From Rhizobium sp. Q54 (lineage in GTDB: Bacteria > Pseudomonadota > Alphaproteobacteria > Rhizobiales > Xanthobacteraceae): 43,338 bases of DNA. The position numbers and the translations under genes are program-made. Shown piece by piece: positions 25,738-33,427 of this stretch. The notes beneath the pieces are model-generated. The model searched no databases, was not told the DNA's origin, and saw only the letters and a list, made by a program, of their open reading frames with translations. The DNA lies in assembly GCA_945870035.1 (NCBI GenBank), contig CAMBQQ010000027.1, positions 1 through 43,338 on the forward strand, written 5' to 3'. Numbering within the stretch: the first letter of the stretch is position 1; every line of letters begins with the position of its first letter.

Positions 25738-26280
25738 ATGCAATATCAGGACTGCGCCATGGAGGTGCAAGCGGACGAGGCGGATGCCCTTCTGGCCCGC
25801 TCCTTCGCTATGGCCGAGTTGGAACTCACCGAAGCCAACATCAATCCGCAGACTGGTCTCGCCACCGACTATCTCAACCATTTCAATGAAGCGATCATGC
25901 TCCTGGAAATGATCGGCGATTGCCCGGACTGCCTCGCCGACATTCGCCGCTGGCAGCCGATGAGCTATCGCGAGCATTTCCTGGATTCGCATTTGCGGGG
26001 CCGCGACCTGGCAATTGCCGCCTATGCCGGCGCCGACCCGGCGGCGCGCGCCTGCCTCGACAATCTGGCCGCATCGATGACGACGGTGATCGAAGCGACC
26101 CGCGCCACCATGACCGCCGATCTGCCGGCGCAGGCCGCCGCCGATCTCGCCGCCCGCGCCGCGCTTTGGCTCAAGCAACTGGTGGCACGCGCCGGCGCGG
26201 TCATCAACGGCGACATTGACATCGATAGCCTGGACGCGCCGCAGGCGATCGCCGACCGGCTGATGCAGCGCGCCTCGTAA
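25738..26280 (+). CDS. Conserved hypothetical helical protein
   Basis: A 180-residue, almost entirely alpha-helical protein. It contains TDYLNHFNEAIMLLEMIGDCPDC and WQPMSYREHFLDSHLRGRDLAIAAY as its best-ordered parts, with an Ala-rich helical second half. I believe similar proteins are widespread in Bradyrhizobium relatives, but their role is unknown. There is no signal peptide or membrane helix. The start is uncertain: ATG 25738 has GGGG ten bases upstream, and ATG 25759 (MEVQADE) has AGGA seven bases upstream. It is divergent from the SRAP gene. Confidence 0.75.
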   Translation: MQYQDCAMEVQADEADALLARSFAMAELELTEANINPQTGLATDYLNHFNEAIMLLEMIGDCPDCLADIRRWQPMSYREHFLDSHLRGRDLAIAAYAGADPAARACLDNLAASMTTVIEATRATMTADLPAQAAADLAARAALWLKQLVARAGAVINGDIDIDSLDAPQAIADRLMQRAS

Positions 26281-26372
26281 AACCAGCCAGCCTATTCGAA
26301 CGAGACCTGCCGCCGAGGAAATGCTAGGCAAGCGGCGACGTCCTTGCCCCACCCTGACGGATCTTGTCGAGA

Positions 26373-26816
26373 ATGACCGACGCGCGAACCTATCCGCAGC
26401 GCCCGTTTCTCGCGGTCAGCGCCGCCATCATGCGCGACGGCAAGGTGCTGGCGGTGCGGCGCGCGCGTAAACCCGCGCTCAACCTCTACACCATGCCCGG
26501 CGGCGTGGTCGAAGCCGGCGAAACATTGTTCGAGGCGGTGAAGCGCGAAGTGCGCGAGGAGACCGCGCTCGAGATCGAACCGGTGGCGCTGGCCGGCCAC
26601 CGCGAAGCGATCCAGCGCGACGGGCTTGGCAAGGTCGAGCGCCACTTCATCATCATGTGTTTCGCGGCACGCTGGCTTTCCGGCGACGTCGTGCTCAACG
26701 AAGAACTCGACGATGCCCGCTGGCTGACCTTGCCGGAGCTTACGGCCTTGCGCACGACCGAGGGCCTCGGCGAAATCGTCGCCGACGCCGCCACCCTCCT
26801 CGGCGTTAAGGTTTAA
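26373..26816 (+). CDS. NUDIX hydrolase
   Basis: A 147-residue NUDIX protein, probably hydrolysing ADP-ribose or another nucleoside diphosphate derivative. The Nudix box runs from G-G-V-V-E-A-G-E through R-E-V-R-E-E-T-A-L, so all catalytic glutamates are present. The usual glycine near the end (R-E-x-x-E-E-x-G) is alanine here. The opening PFLAVSAAIMRDGKVLAVRRA is typical of the family. The ATG at 26373 (MTDAR) is preferred over an in-frame TTG at 26364. It is followed by a short gap and a secreted-protein gene on the same strand. Confidence 0.88.
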   Translation: MTDARTYPQRPFLAVSAAIMRDGKVLAVRRARKPALNLYTMPGGVVEAGETLFEAVKREVREETALEIEPVALAGHREAIQRDGLGKVERHFIIMCFAARWLSGDVVLNEELDDARWLTLPELTALRTTEGLGEIVADAATLLGVKV

Positions 26817-26880
26817 AAAAGGCCGCCTTGCGAATGCCTTGGCGCCAGCGCATATCAGCGGCATACGGGAACCCGGCGCC

Positions 26881-27297
26881 TTGAAAAAATGGCTCGTGCA
26901 ACATCTGAAAATCCTTGCCGCACTGTTGTGCCTGGCAGCGCCTGCCGCCGCGCAGACGTCAGCGCCGGTGCCGGCCGCGCCGCCGGACAATGCCTCGGCG
27001 CCTTATGACGGCGAATTGCAGCGGCTCGCGGAAATCCTCGGTTCGCTGCAATACCTGCGCACCATCTGCGGCGCCAAGGAAGGCCAGAAATGGCGCGCCG
27101 AAATGCAGGCGCTGATCGACGCTGAAGCGCCCAGCGGCGAAAGGCGGCGACGGATCGTCGCCCGTTTCAACAGCGGGTACCGCGGTTTCGAGCAGACCTA
27201 CCGCACCTGCACCCCGGCCGCCGACCTCGCCATTCGCCGCTATCTCGATGAGGGCGCGAAAATCGCCCGTGAGGTTACCGCGCGCTACGCCAATTAA
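26881..27297 (+). CDS. TIGR02301 family exported protein
   Basis: A 138-residue protein with a signal peptide (LKKWLVQHLKILAALLCLAA, cleaved after AAA near residue 23). The mature part has the TIGR02301 pattern: LAEILGSLQYLRTICG, the WRAEMQALIDAE helix, RRRIVARFNSGYRGFEQTYRTC, and a final Ala/Arg helix. Two cysteines, in TICG and YRTC, could form a disulfide in the periplasm. The start is taken as TTG 26881, since no in-frame ATG exists and CGGGAA precedes it; a longer TTG start at 26839 would spoil the signal. Function unknown. Confidence 0.82.
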   Translation: MKKWLVQHLKILAALLCLAAPAAAQTSAPVPAAPPDNASAPYDGELQRLAEILGSLQYLRTICGAKEGQKWRAEMQALIDAEAPSGERRRRIVARFNSGYRGFEQTYRTCTPAADLAIRRYLDEGAKIAREVTARYAN

Positions 27298-27486
27298 GTT
27301 GGTCCGGCCGCCGGTTTACCCTTTGTTTATGCGGGTTCCCGCCCATTAACATTTGCGCACAGCAATTAACCTTTCCTTTATATCCAGGCTATTTCGCCGC
27401 ACCGAGCATGCTAACGTCCGCTTCGGAATAAGGAACTGGCGGTCACTCAAGGCCGCGGCGGCGAAGGCACCAGGGCGAAGGCGCGA

Positions 27487-27753
27487 ATGACCACGATTGG
27501 ACGATCCACACATAGCCGCGAGCCGGTTCCGGACCACGAGCAGAAGCGCGTCGCGTTGGGCTATCTGCATGAGGCCTGGGCCGAAGCGCGCCTCGACGGC
27601 ATTGACGGCGATTGCCTGGCGCAGGCTTGCCTGTTCGCGGCGCTGGCCGAATTCGTCACGACTTATGGCGAGGAAGCAGCCGCCACCTTTACCGAAGGCC
27701 TCGCCGCGCGCATCCGCAACGGCGAATTCTCCGTCGACCAGCAGCGGCAGTAA
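27487..27753 (+). CDS. Conserved small hypothetical protein
   Basis: An 88-residue protein with a clean ordered core: KRVALGYLHEAWAEARLDGI, then DGDCLAQACLFAALAEFVTT and YGEEAAATFTEGLAARIRNG. It looks all-helical and soluble. Comparable small proteins occur across Bradyrhizobium-like genomes with no assigned role. The 190 bp upstream have no other gene and should hold its promoter. It is convergent with the response-regulator gene. Confidence 0.72.
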   Translation: MTTIGRSTHSREPVPDHEQKRVALGYLHEAWAEARLDGIDGDCLAQACLFAALAEFVTTYGEEAAATFTEGLAARIRNGEFSVDQQRQ

Positions 27754-27776
27754 ATTCCAGCGTATTCGCGGCCGAT

Positions 27777-28520
27777 CTAGCGTCCCGCGCGCAGTCCGTA
27801 GAAGCGCTCCAGCACGGCATCGATATCGGCCGGATAGAACGGCTTCTTGAGGAACGCCAACGCGCCCGCGGCATGGGCGCGATCGGCAATCGCGTTGTCG
27901 AGGGTCGATGTCATCATCACCACCGCCACGCCCGGGCATTCGCGCTTGATTTCCGAAAGCGTCTCGAAGCCGTTGAGCCCCGGCATGTTGTAGTCGAGGA
28001 ACACCATGCCGAAATTGCCGAAGCGCAATTGCTCCAGTGCAGTGAATCCTTCCGCGGCTTCGTGCATGTCGAGAGCGAAACGGCTGCCTGACAGAATTTT
28101 GCGCACGATGCTGCGCATGGTGCCGGAATCGTCAACGATGAGAACGCGGGTCGGGATCGTCGCGCGCACGCAGATTTCAATGAGATCGCGCGCCTCTTCC
28201 TGGCTCGACGGTTTGGCCAGCATCCCGTCGATACCATCCGGCCGCGTATCGCCGGCCGGCCCCGATATGAAGACCAAAGGCCCGGGCTTGCGCGAACGCG
28301 CATTGGCGATCACCGCGGCCTTCTCCGGCGCCGGCAAATCATTGTCGATCAAGCAGATATCGGCGCCGCCATCGGCAAGAACGGCAGCGCCGGACGAGGC
28401 TTTGTAGGCGGAAAATTCGACTGGCACCGATGACAGCCCGGCGCCCTGACGCCAAAGCTCCATATCGGCCGGAACGGCCGCGATGCCGATCATTTTCAGC
28501 GAAACGAGGTCGCCGCTCAT
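27777..28520 (-). CDS. Response regulator with two receiver domains, the first degenerate
   Basis: A 247-residue protein. The C-terminal receiver domain (about residues 123-242) is canonical: VLIVDDSGTMR (acidic pair), phospho-acceptor Asp in VFLDYNMPG, VMMTST (Thr) and FLKKPF (Lys). The N-terminal part (about 10-115) has a receiver-like outline with ICLIDNDLP and GMLAKPS, but lacks the acidic pair near its start. It is probably a non-phosphorylated pseudo-receiver. There is no output domain, so it should act like CheY by protein contact. No sensor kinase is next to it. Confidence 0.88.
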   Translation of the reverse strand: MSGDLVSLKMIGIAAVPADMELWRQGAGLSSVPVEFSAYKASSGAAVLADGGADICLIDNDLPAPEKAAVIANARSRKPGPLVFISGPAGDTRPDGIDGMLAKPSSQEEARDLIEICVRATIPTRVLIVDDSGTMRSIVRKILSGSRFALDMHEAAEGFTALEQLRFGNFGMVFLDYNMPGLNGFETLSEIKRECPGVAVVMMTSTLDNAIADRAHAAGALAFLKKPFYPADIDAVLERFYGLRAGR

Positions 28521-28728
28521 TCTAGCCCCTGCCCCAGTGCCCCATCCTTATTATACATCGGAAGGGTGCACTACTACCGTTGATAAATGGTCGCACGGTT
28601 TCTGCAATGCAACTCGGTGGAATTCTTTTGACAAAAGCCTGGGAAAACCCAATGGACACGTCGCCGCAATAAGGTGCCACCGCGCACAAAAGCTCCCGTT
28701 GCTGCGCAGCTTATATACCAGCCTTTCG

Positions 28729-30063
28729 TCAGGCGCCGAGCGTTTCCAGGAACCTGACGCGCTCGCCTTGGGCCGGTGCAGTCAATTCGCCGTCCCACAT
28801 CACCTTCCGCCCGCGTATCACGGTTCCAACAGGCCATCCCGTTACATTGATACCATCGTAGGGCGTCCAACCGGATTTCGACGCGATCCACTTATTGCTG
28901 ATGGTTTCGCGCCGTTTCATATCGACCGCCGTCACGTCGGCGTCGTAGCCGGCGGCGATGCGGCCCTTGTTGGCCATGCCAAAAACGCGCGCCGGACTGG
29001 CGCTGGTGAGATCGACAAAACGCTGCAATGTCAGCCTCCCGGCATTGACGTGGTCGAGCATCAGCGGAACCAAAGTCTGCACGCCGGTCATGCCGGAATG
29101 AGTCCTTGGGTAGGGAATCGCCTTTTCTTCCAGCGTATGCGGCGAGTGATCGGAACCGATATTGTCGATGACGCCTTGCGCAACGGCGTTCCACAGGCCG
29201 GTACGGTGGCTGGCGTCGCGGATCGGCGGATTGAGCTGCGCCAAGGTGCCGAGCTTTTCGTAGCAGTCCGGCGCGGCGAGCGTCAGGTGCGCCGGCGTCG
29301 CTTCGGCGGTGGCGACGTCCTTGTGACCGGCGAGGAACGCCGCTTCTTCCTTCGACGTCACATGCAGTACATGCACGCGCTTGCCGGTTTCGTGCGCGAG
29401 CTTGATCAGGCGCTGGGTGCAGAGCAGCGCCGCCTGCGCGTCGCGCCAGACTGGATGCGAGCCGGGATCGCCCTCGACGCGCAAGTTCATTCGCTCGCGC
29501 AAACGGTTCTCATCCTCGGAATGGAACGCGGCGCGGCGGTTGATCGCCTTGAGCACCGCGCGCACGCCCTCGTCATCGTCGATCAGCAGCGTGCCGGTCG
29601 ACGACCCCATGAACACCTTGACCGCGCAGGCGCCCGGCAGACGCTCCAGCTCGGCCAGATCATGCGTGTTCTCGCGCGTGGCGCCGACATAGAAGGCGAA
29701 GTCGCAATGCATGCGGTGATGCGCACGCTTGACCTTGTCGGCGAGCGCCGCAGCGTCGGTCGTCTGCGGGATGGTATTCGGCATTTCGAATGTCGCCACC
29801 ACGCCGCCGAGCACGGCGCCGCGCGACCCGCTCTCCAGGTCCTCTTTGTGCGTCAGGCCCGGATCGCGGAAATGCACATGCGTATCCATGACGCCCGGCA
29901 AGAGATGCAGGCCACGGCAATCGACCGTCTCGCCGGCCGAAGCCAGCGACAGATCGCCGATGGCGGCGAAACGGCCGTCACGAATGCCGAGATCGCGCTG
30001 TCCCTCGCCGTCGTGATTGACGACGGTGCCGCCCTTGAGGATGAGGTCGAACGTTTCGGCCAT
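28729..30063 (-). CDS. pyrC: Dihydroorotase (class I amidohydrolase)
   Basis: A 444-residue enzyme of the cyclic amidohydrolase family, expected to close carbamoyl-aspartate to dihydroorotate in pyrimidine synthesis. Metal site motifs are H62-V-H64-F-R-D-P-G, carboxylated Lys149 in A-V-K-V-F-M-G-S-S-T-G, H181 in H-S-E-D, HVLHVTSKEE and IGSDHSPHT. The FRDPG and HSED forms suit a dihydroorotase better than an allantoinase or hydantoinase, though these relatives cannot be fully excluded. It is divergent from ygfZ with about 125 bp between, and no other pyrimidine gene is in the window. Confidence 0.9.
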   Translation of the reverse strand: MAETFDLILKGGTVVNHDGEGQRDLGIRDGRFAAIGDLSLASAGETVDCRGLHLLPGVMDTHVHFRDPGLTHKEDLESGSRGAVLGGVVATFEMPNTIPQTTDAAALADKVKRAHHRMHCDFAFYVGATRENTHDLAELERLPGACAVKVFMGSSTGTLLIDDDEGVRAVLKAINRRAAFHSEDENRLRERMNLRVEGDPGSHPVWRDAQAALLCTQRLIKLAHETGKRVHVLHVTSKEEAAFLAGHKDVATAEATPAHLTLAAPDCYEKLGTLAQLNPPIRDASHRTGLWNAVAQGVIDNIGSDHSPHTLEEKAIPYPRTHSGMTGVQTLVPLMLDHVNAGRLTLQRFVDLTSASPARVFGMANKGRIAAGYDADVTAVDMKRRETISNKWIASKSGWTPYDGINVTGWPVGTVIRGRKVMWDGELTAPAQGERVRFLETLGA

Positions 30064-30187
30064 TCTGGAGCCACTCCAAGAAGTCGCTATATTCTAGGGT
30101 CTTGAGGCTTTCACGACAGCGCTTACGTTTAGCCGTGGTTTCTGGCAAGACATGCCGGGGCCGGTTTGTCGCCCGCTAGAGAAAAAC

Positions 30188-31078
30188 ATGCAAGCAGCAC
30201 TGCTTCCCGAACGAGGCGTGGTCAAGGTCGCAGGCGCAGACGCCCGTCATTTTCTCAATGGGCTGGCCACGACCGATATCGGCAAGGTCGCACCCGGCGC
30301 TGCCCGTTTCGGCGCGCTGCTGACGCCGCAGGGCAAGATCATCGTCGATTTCATCGTCGCCGAAGCCTTGCCCGAAGACGGCAGCGGCTTTTTCCTCGAT
30401 TGCCCGAAAGCGCTGGTGCAGCCGCTCGTCGAAAAGCTGACCTTCTACCGCTTGCGCGCCAAGGTGACGATTGAGGACCTGTCGGACCGGCTCGGCGTGA
30501 TGGCCTATTGGGGCGGCAGCGGGAAGAGCGACTACGGCCTGTGCTACGCCGACCCGCGCCTGGCCGCGCTCGGCATGCGCATTATCGTGCCGCCGGAACT
30601 GGCGGCCGAGACCGCCGCCGATCTCGGCGCGGCTCTGGTTGAGCCGGAAGCCTATCACGCGCACCGCATTGCCCTTGGCGTGCCGCGCGGCGGGCAGGAC
30701 TTTACTTACATGGACGCCTTCCCGCACGAAGCCGACATGGACCAGCTCGCCGGCGTCGATTTCGACAAAGGCTGCTATGTCGGTCAGGAAGTGGTGTCGC
30801 GCGTCGAGCATCGCTCGACCGCGCGCAGCCGCGTCGTGCCGGTCGCCTATGACGGCGGCGCGCCGATGGAAGGCGCGACGGTGATGGTGGGCGACAAGCA
30901 GATCGGCTTCATGGGCTCGTCAGCCGACGGACATGGGCTGGCGCTGCTGCGGCTCGACCGCGTTGGCGATGCGCTGGACAGCGCCACGCCGATTGTCGCC
31001 GCCGGCGTGCCGATCACATTGAAAAAACCGGACTGGGCGACATTCGCATGGCCGGGCGAGGACAAGGCTTCGTCATGA
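30188..31078 (+). CDS. ygfZ: YgfZ/GcvT-domain folate-binding protein (Fe-S cluster maintenance)
   Basis: A 296-residue protein with the defining YgfZ signature K-G-C-Y-V-G-Q-E at residues 194-201. The cysteine is needed for folate-dependent help in making or repairing some Fe-S enzymes. The early block FLNGLATTDIGKV and TPQGKIIVDFIV matches the GcvT fold. The ATG at 30188 is preferred over the in-frame 30152. It starts a tightly packed run: its stop overlaps the tag start by four bases (ATGA), then the HD, phosphatase and thioesterase genes follow. Confidence 0.93.
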   Translation: MQAALLPERGVVKVAGADARHFLNGLATTDIGKVAPGAARFGALLTPQGKIIVDFIVAEALPEDGSGFFLDCPKALVQPLVEKLTFYRLRAKVTIEDLSDRLGVMAYWGGSGKSDYGLCYADPRLAALGMRIIVPPELAAETAADLGAALVEPEAYHAHRIALGVPRGGQDFTYMDAFPHEADMDQLAGVDFDKGCYVGQEVVSRVEHRSTARSRVVPVAYDGGAPMEGATVMVGDKQIGFMGSSADGHGLALLRLDRVGDALDSATPIVAAGVPITLKKPDWATFAWPGEDKASS

Positions 31079-31695
31079 GCGGTGCGATCACGCATGACGA
31101 CGGCCTGATCCGCTGCCCGTGGCCGAAGACCGACCCGCTTTACGTCGCCTATCACGACACCGAGTGGGGCGTGCCCGAATGGGACGACCGCGCTCTGTTC
31201 GAGAAGCTCATTCTCGATGGCTTTCAGGCCGGATTGTCGTGGATCACGATTTTGCGCAAGCGCGATAATTTCCGCGCCGCCTTTGACGATTTCAAACCGG
31301 AAAAGATCGCGCGCTATACGCCGAAGAAAGTCGAGCGCCTGATGAACGACGCCGGCATCGTGCGCAACCGCGCCAAGATCGAAGGCACCGTCAATTCGGC
31401 CAAGGCCTATCTCAAGATCATGGACAAGGGCCCGGGCTTTTCCGCGATGCTGTGGGATCACCTCGGCGGCCGGCCGCACGATCACAAGATCGGCGCGCGC
31501 TCGAAGACGCCGACCGAAGACGAGATTTCGCGGGCGATGAGCAAGCAGTTACTCGGTCATGGATTCAAATTTGTCGGCCCGACCATCGTTTACGCTTTCA
31601 TGCAGGCGGTCGGCATGGTCAACGATCATCTGGTGACGTGCCACTGTCACGCCAAATGCAACAAGCTCGGCAAGAAGAGCCCCTTTTCCAAATGA
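31075..31695 (+). CDS. tag: DNA-3-methyladenine glycosylase I
   Basis: A 206-residue base-excision repair enzyme that removes 3-methyladenine from alkylated DNA. The N-terminal CPWPKTDPLYVAYHDTEWG block, ALFEKLILDGFQAGLSWITIL and KFVGPTIVYAFMQAVGMVND are strong family signatures. The zinc ligands expected from E. coli Tag are matched by Cys14, His27, His185 and Cys189 (H-L-V-T-C). The tail has extra Cys/His residues (CHCHAKC) beyond the usual ligands. It is translationally coupled to ygfZ by ATGA overlap. Confidence 0.95.
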   Translation: MSGAITHDDGLIRCPWPKTDPLYVAYHDTEWGVPEWDDRALFEKLILDGFQAGLSWITILRKRDNFRAAFDDFKPEKIARYTPKKVERLMNDAGIVRNRAKIEGTVNSAKAYLKIMDKGPGFSAMLWDHLGGRPHDHKIGARSKTPTEDEISRAMSKQLLGHGFKFVGPTIVYAFMQAVGMVNDHLVTCHCHAKCNKLGKKSPFSK

Positions 31696-32303
31696 GCAAG
31701 ACGATCAAAACGGGCGCGCCGCGCGCCTGGCAACGCATGCTGTCGGGGCGCAGGCTCGATCTGCTCGACCCCTCGCCGCTCGATGTCGAAATGGACGACA
31801 TCGCGCATGGGCTGGCGCGCGTCGCGCGCTGGAACGGCCAGACCAAGGGCACGCATATTTTTTCGGTGGCGCAGCATGTGCTGCTCGTCGAGGCCTTGGC
31901 GCGGCAAAAGTCGCCGACGCTCGATGCGCGGGGCCGGCTCGCCGTGCTGCTGCACGATTCCGCCGAGTACGTCATCGGCGACATGATCTCGCCGTTCAAG
32001 GCGGTGATCGGCGACAGCTACAAAGCGGTGGAGAACCGGCTGCTCGCAGCCATTCACGTCCGTTTCGGCCTGCCGGCGAAATTGCCCGACAGTCTTTTGA
32101 AATTGATCAAGGCGGCCGACCGCCATGCCGCCTATCTGGAATCGACGCATCTGGCCGGCTTCGAAGACGCCGAGGCGCGCAAGTTCTTCGGGCCACCGCC
32201 GAAATATTCCGCCGCCATGGAGCGCGATTATTTGACGCCCTGGCCGGCCGCCACCGCCGCCAGGAAGTTCAAGGACCGCATCGAGAAACTGTTACGCACA
32301 TGA
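31692..32303 (+). CDS. HD-domain phosphohydrolase (YfbR-like)
   Basis: A 203-residue protein with an HD metal site: His in T-H-I-F-S-V-A-Q-H, the H-D pair in V-L-L-H-D-S-A-E-Y, and a later D in IKAADRHAAYLE. This layout resembles YfbR-type 5'-nucleotidases and related HD hydrolases. The true start is the ATG at 31692, overlapping the tag stop by four bases; the frame is open further upstream inside tag but that is a shadow. Substrate unknown; a nucleotide would fit next to a DNA-repair gene, but this is inference. Confidence 0.88.
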   Translation: MSKTIKTGAPRAWQRMLSGRRLDLLDPSPLDVEMDDIAHGLARVARWNGQTKGTHIFSVAQHVLLVEALARQKSPTLDARGRLAVLLHDSAEYVIGDMISPFKAVIGDSYKAVENRLLAAIHVRFGLPAKLPDSLLKLIKAADRHAAYLESTHLAGFEDAEARKFFGPPPKYSAAMERDYLTPWPAATAARKFKDRIEKLLRT

Positions 32304-32806
32304 TCCACGTCTGCTCCCTTGCCCGCATGCCGGCGACCGTCACGGAAACCGGCGCCAGCCATATCGTCACCTTGCTGCGGCTGACCGACCGCGCCAAACG
32401 GCCGCTGCATATCGCCGAGCAAAATCATCTGATCCTCGGCCTCGACGACATTGCGGAAGCGATCGACGGTCAGACCTTGCCGGCCGATGAGCATGTCGAA
32501 CGCCTGCTCGCTTTCGCCGGCCGGTGGGACCGCACGGCGCCGATGGTGGTGCATTGCTTCGCCGGCATCAGCCGTTCGACCGCGGCGGCTTTCACCATTG
32601 CCTGCCTGCGCAATCCGCATCGCGACGAAATGCAGATCGCCCGCGCCATCCGCGACGCTTCGCCGACGGCGATGCCGAACACCCGCATCGTCGCCATCGC
32701 CGACCGCCTGCTCAAGCGCGACGGTCGCATGATGCGCGCGGTCGACGCCTTGGGCCGCGGCGAGGAAGCGATGGAAGGCCATCCGTTCCGGCTCGATTTG
32801 CTGTAG
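32300..32806 (+). CDS. Tyrosine/dual-specificity phosphatase-like protein
   Basis: A 168-residue protein with the cysteine-phosphatase loop H-C86-F-A-G-I-S-R92-S, a full CX5R motif. A likely general-acid aspartate lies in LGLDD (49-50). It resembles the bacterial proteins called tyrosine protein phosphatase or protein-tyrosine-phosphatase-like in alphaproteobacteria. It overlaps the HD gene by four bases, so the two are probably made in step. Whether it acts on proteins, phosphoinositides or a small phosphate ester cannot be told. Confidence 0.85.
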   Translation: MIHVCSLARMPATVTETGASHIVTLLRLTDRAKRPLHIAEQNHLILGLDDIAEAIDGQTLPADEHVERLLAFAGRWDRTAPMVVHCFAGISRSTAAAFTIACLRNPHRDEMQIARAIRDASPTAMPNTRIVAIADRLLKRDGRMMRAVDALGRGEEAMEGHPFRLDLL

Positions 32807-32845
32807 CGGCCTGCTACACTTGCGGCGCAACGAACGGGGGCAGAA

Positions 32846-33322
32846 GTGGCGGACTATTCCTACGGTGTGGTCGATTCCGATGTCCTCAAATCCTATGACG
32901 GCCTCGGCTTTCTTCAGGCCATCATCGCCGGTACGGTGCCGCAACCACCGATCAGCGAGATCATGGGGTTTCATCTGACCGAGGCCGAGCCCGGCCGCGT
33001 CGTGTTCGAAGGCCTGCCGAATTTACAGCACTACAATCCGATCGGCAGCGTGCATGGCGGCTTCGCCGCGACGCTGCTCGACTCCGCGCTCGGCTGCGCC
33101 ATCTTCTCGACGCTGCACAAAGGCGATGCCTGGACCACGCTGGAGCTGAAACTCAACTATGTGCGCGGCATGAGCCACGACACCGGCCCGGTGCGCGCCG
33201 AAGGCCGCATCATTCATCGCGGCCGCACCGTGGCGACCTCGGAAGGCGATCTAAAAGACAGCGCCGGCAAACTCTACGCGCACGCGACGACGACCTGCAT
33301 GATCTTCCCGGCGAAGGGCTGA
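32846..33322 (+). CDS. PaaI-type hotdog thioesterase
   Basis: A 158-residue hotdog-fold protein with the PaaI/YbgC-like active-site block NPIGSVHGGFAATLLDSALG (catalytic Asp in the second helix, HGG turn) and TLELKLNYVRGM. It should hydrolyse an acyl-CoA thioester. The start is the GTG at 32846, preceded by a G-rich ribosome-binding site; no in-frame ATG fits. It is the last gene of the run beginning at ygfZ and is followed directly by a terminator hairpin. Confidence 0.9.
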   Translation: MADYSYGVVDSDVLKSYDGLGFLQAIIAGTVPQPPISEIMGFHLTEAEPGRVVFEGLPNLQHYNPIGSVHGGFAATLLDSALGCAIFSTLHKGDAWTTLELKLNYVRGMSHDTGPVRAEGRIIHRGRTVATSEGDLKDSAGKLYAHATTTCMIFPAKG

Positions 33323-33323
33323 T

Positions 33324-33346
33324 ACCGGCGGCACGCGCCGGTTTTG
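33324..33346 (+). terminator. Rho-independent terminator after the thioesterase gene
   Basis: Stem ACCGGCG (33324-33330) and CGCCGGT (33336-33342), 5-nt loop, followed by TTTT (33342-33345). It begins 1 base after the stop codon and separates the ygfZ-thioesterase run from the PhoU-like/short-PPDK pair. Confidence 0.7.
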
Positions 33347-33427
33347 TTACAATTTGATGAATGATCTGGCTCAATTTCGGCCGCGCCAGAATGTGCATTT
33401 GTAACACTCAAGCAAGGGTGCATGCAC

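Noticed and set aside
28483-30105. Long open frame on the + strand opposite pyrC
   Set aside because: It is the antisense shadow of pyrC in GC-rich DNA, with Arg/His-rich composition and no ribosome-binding site.
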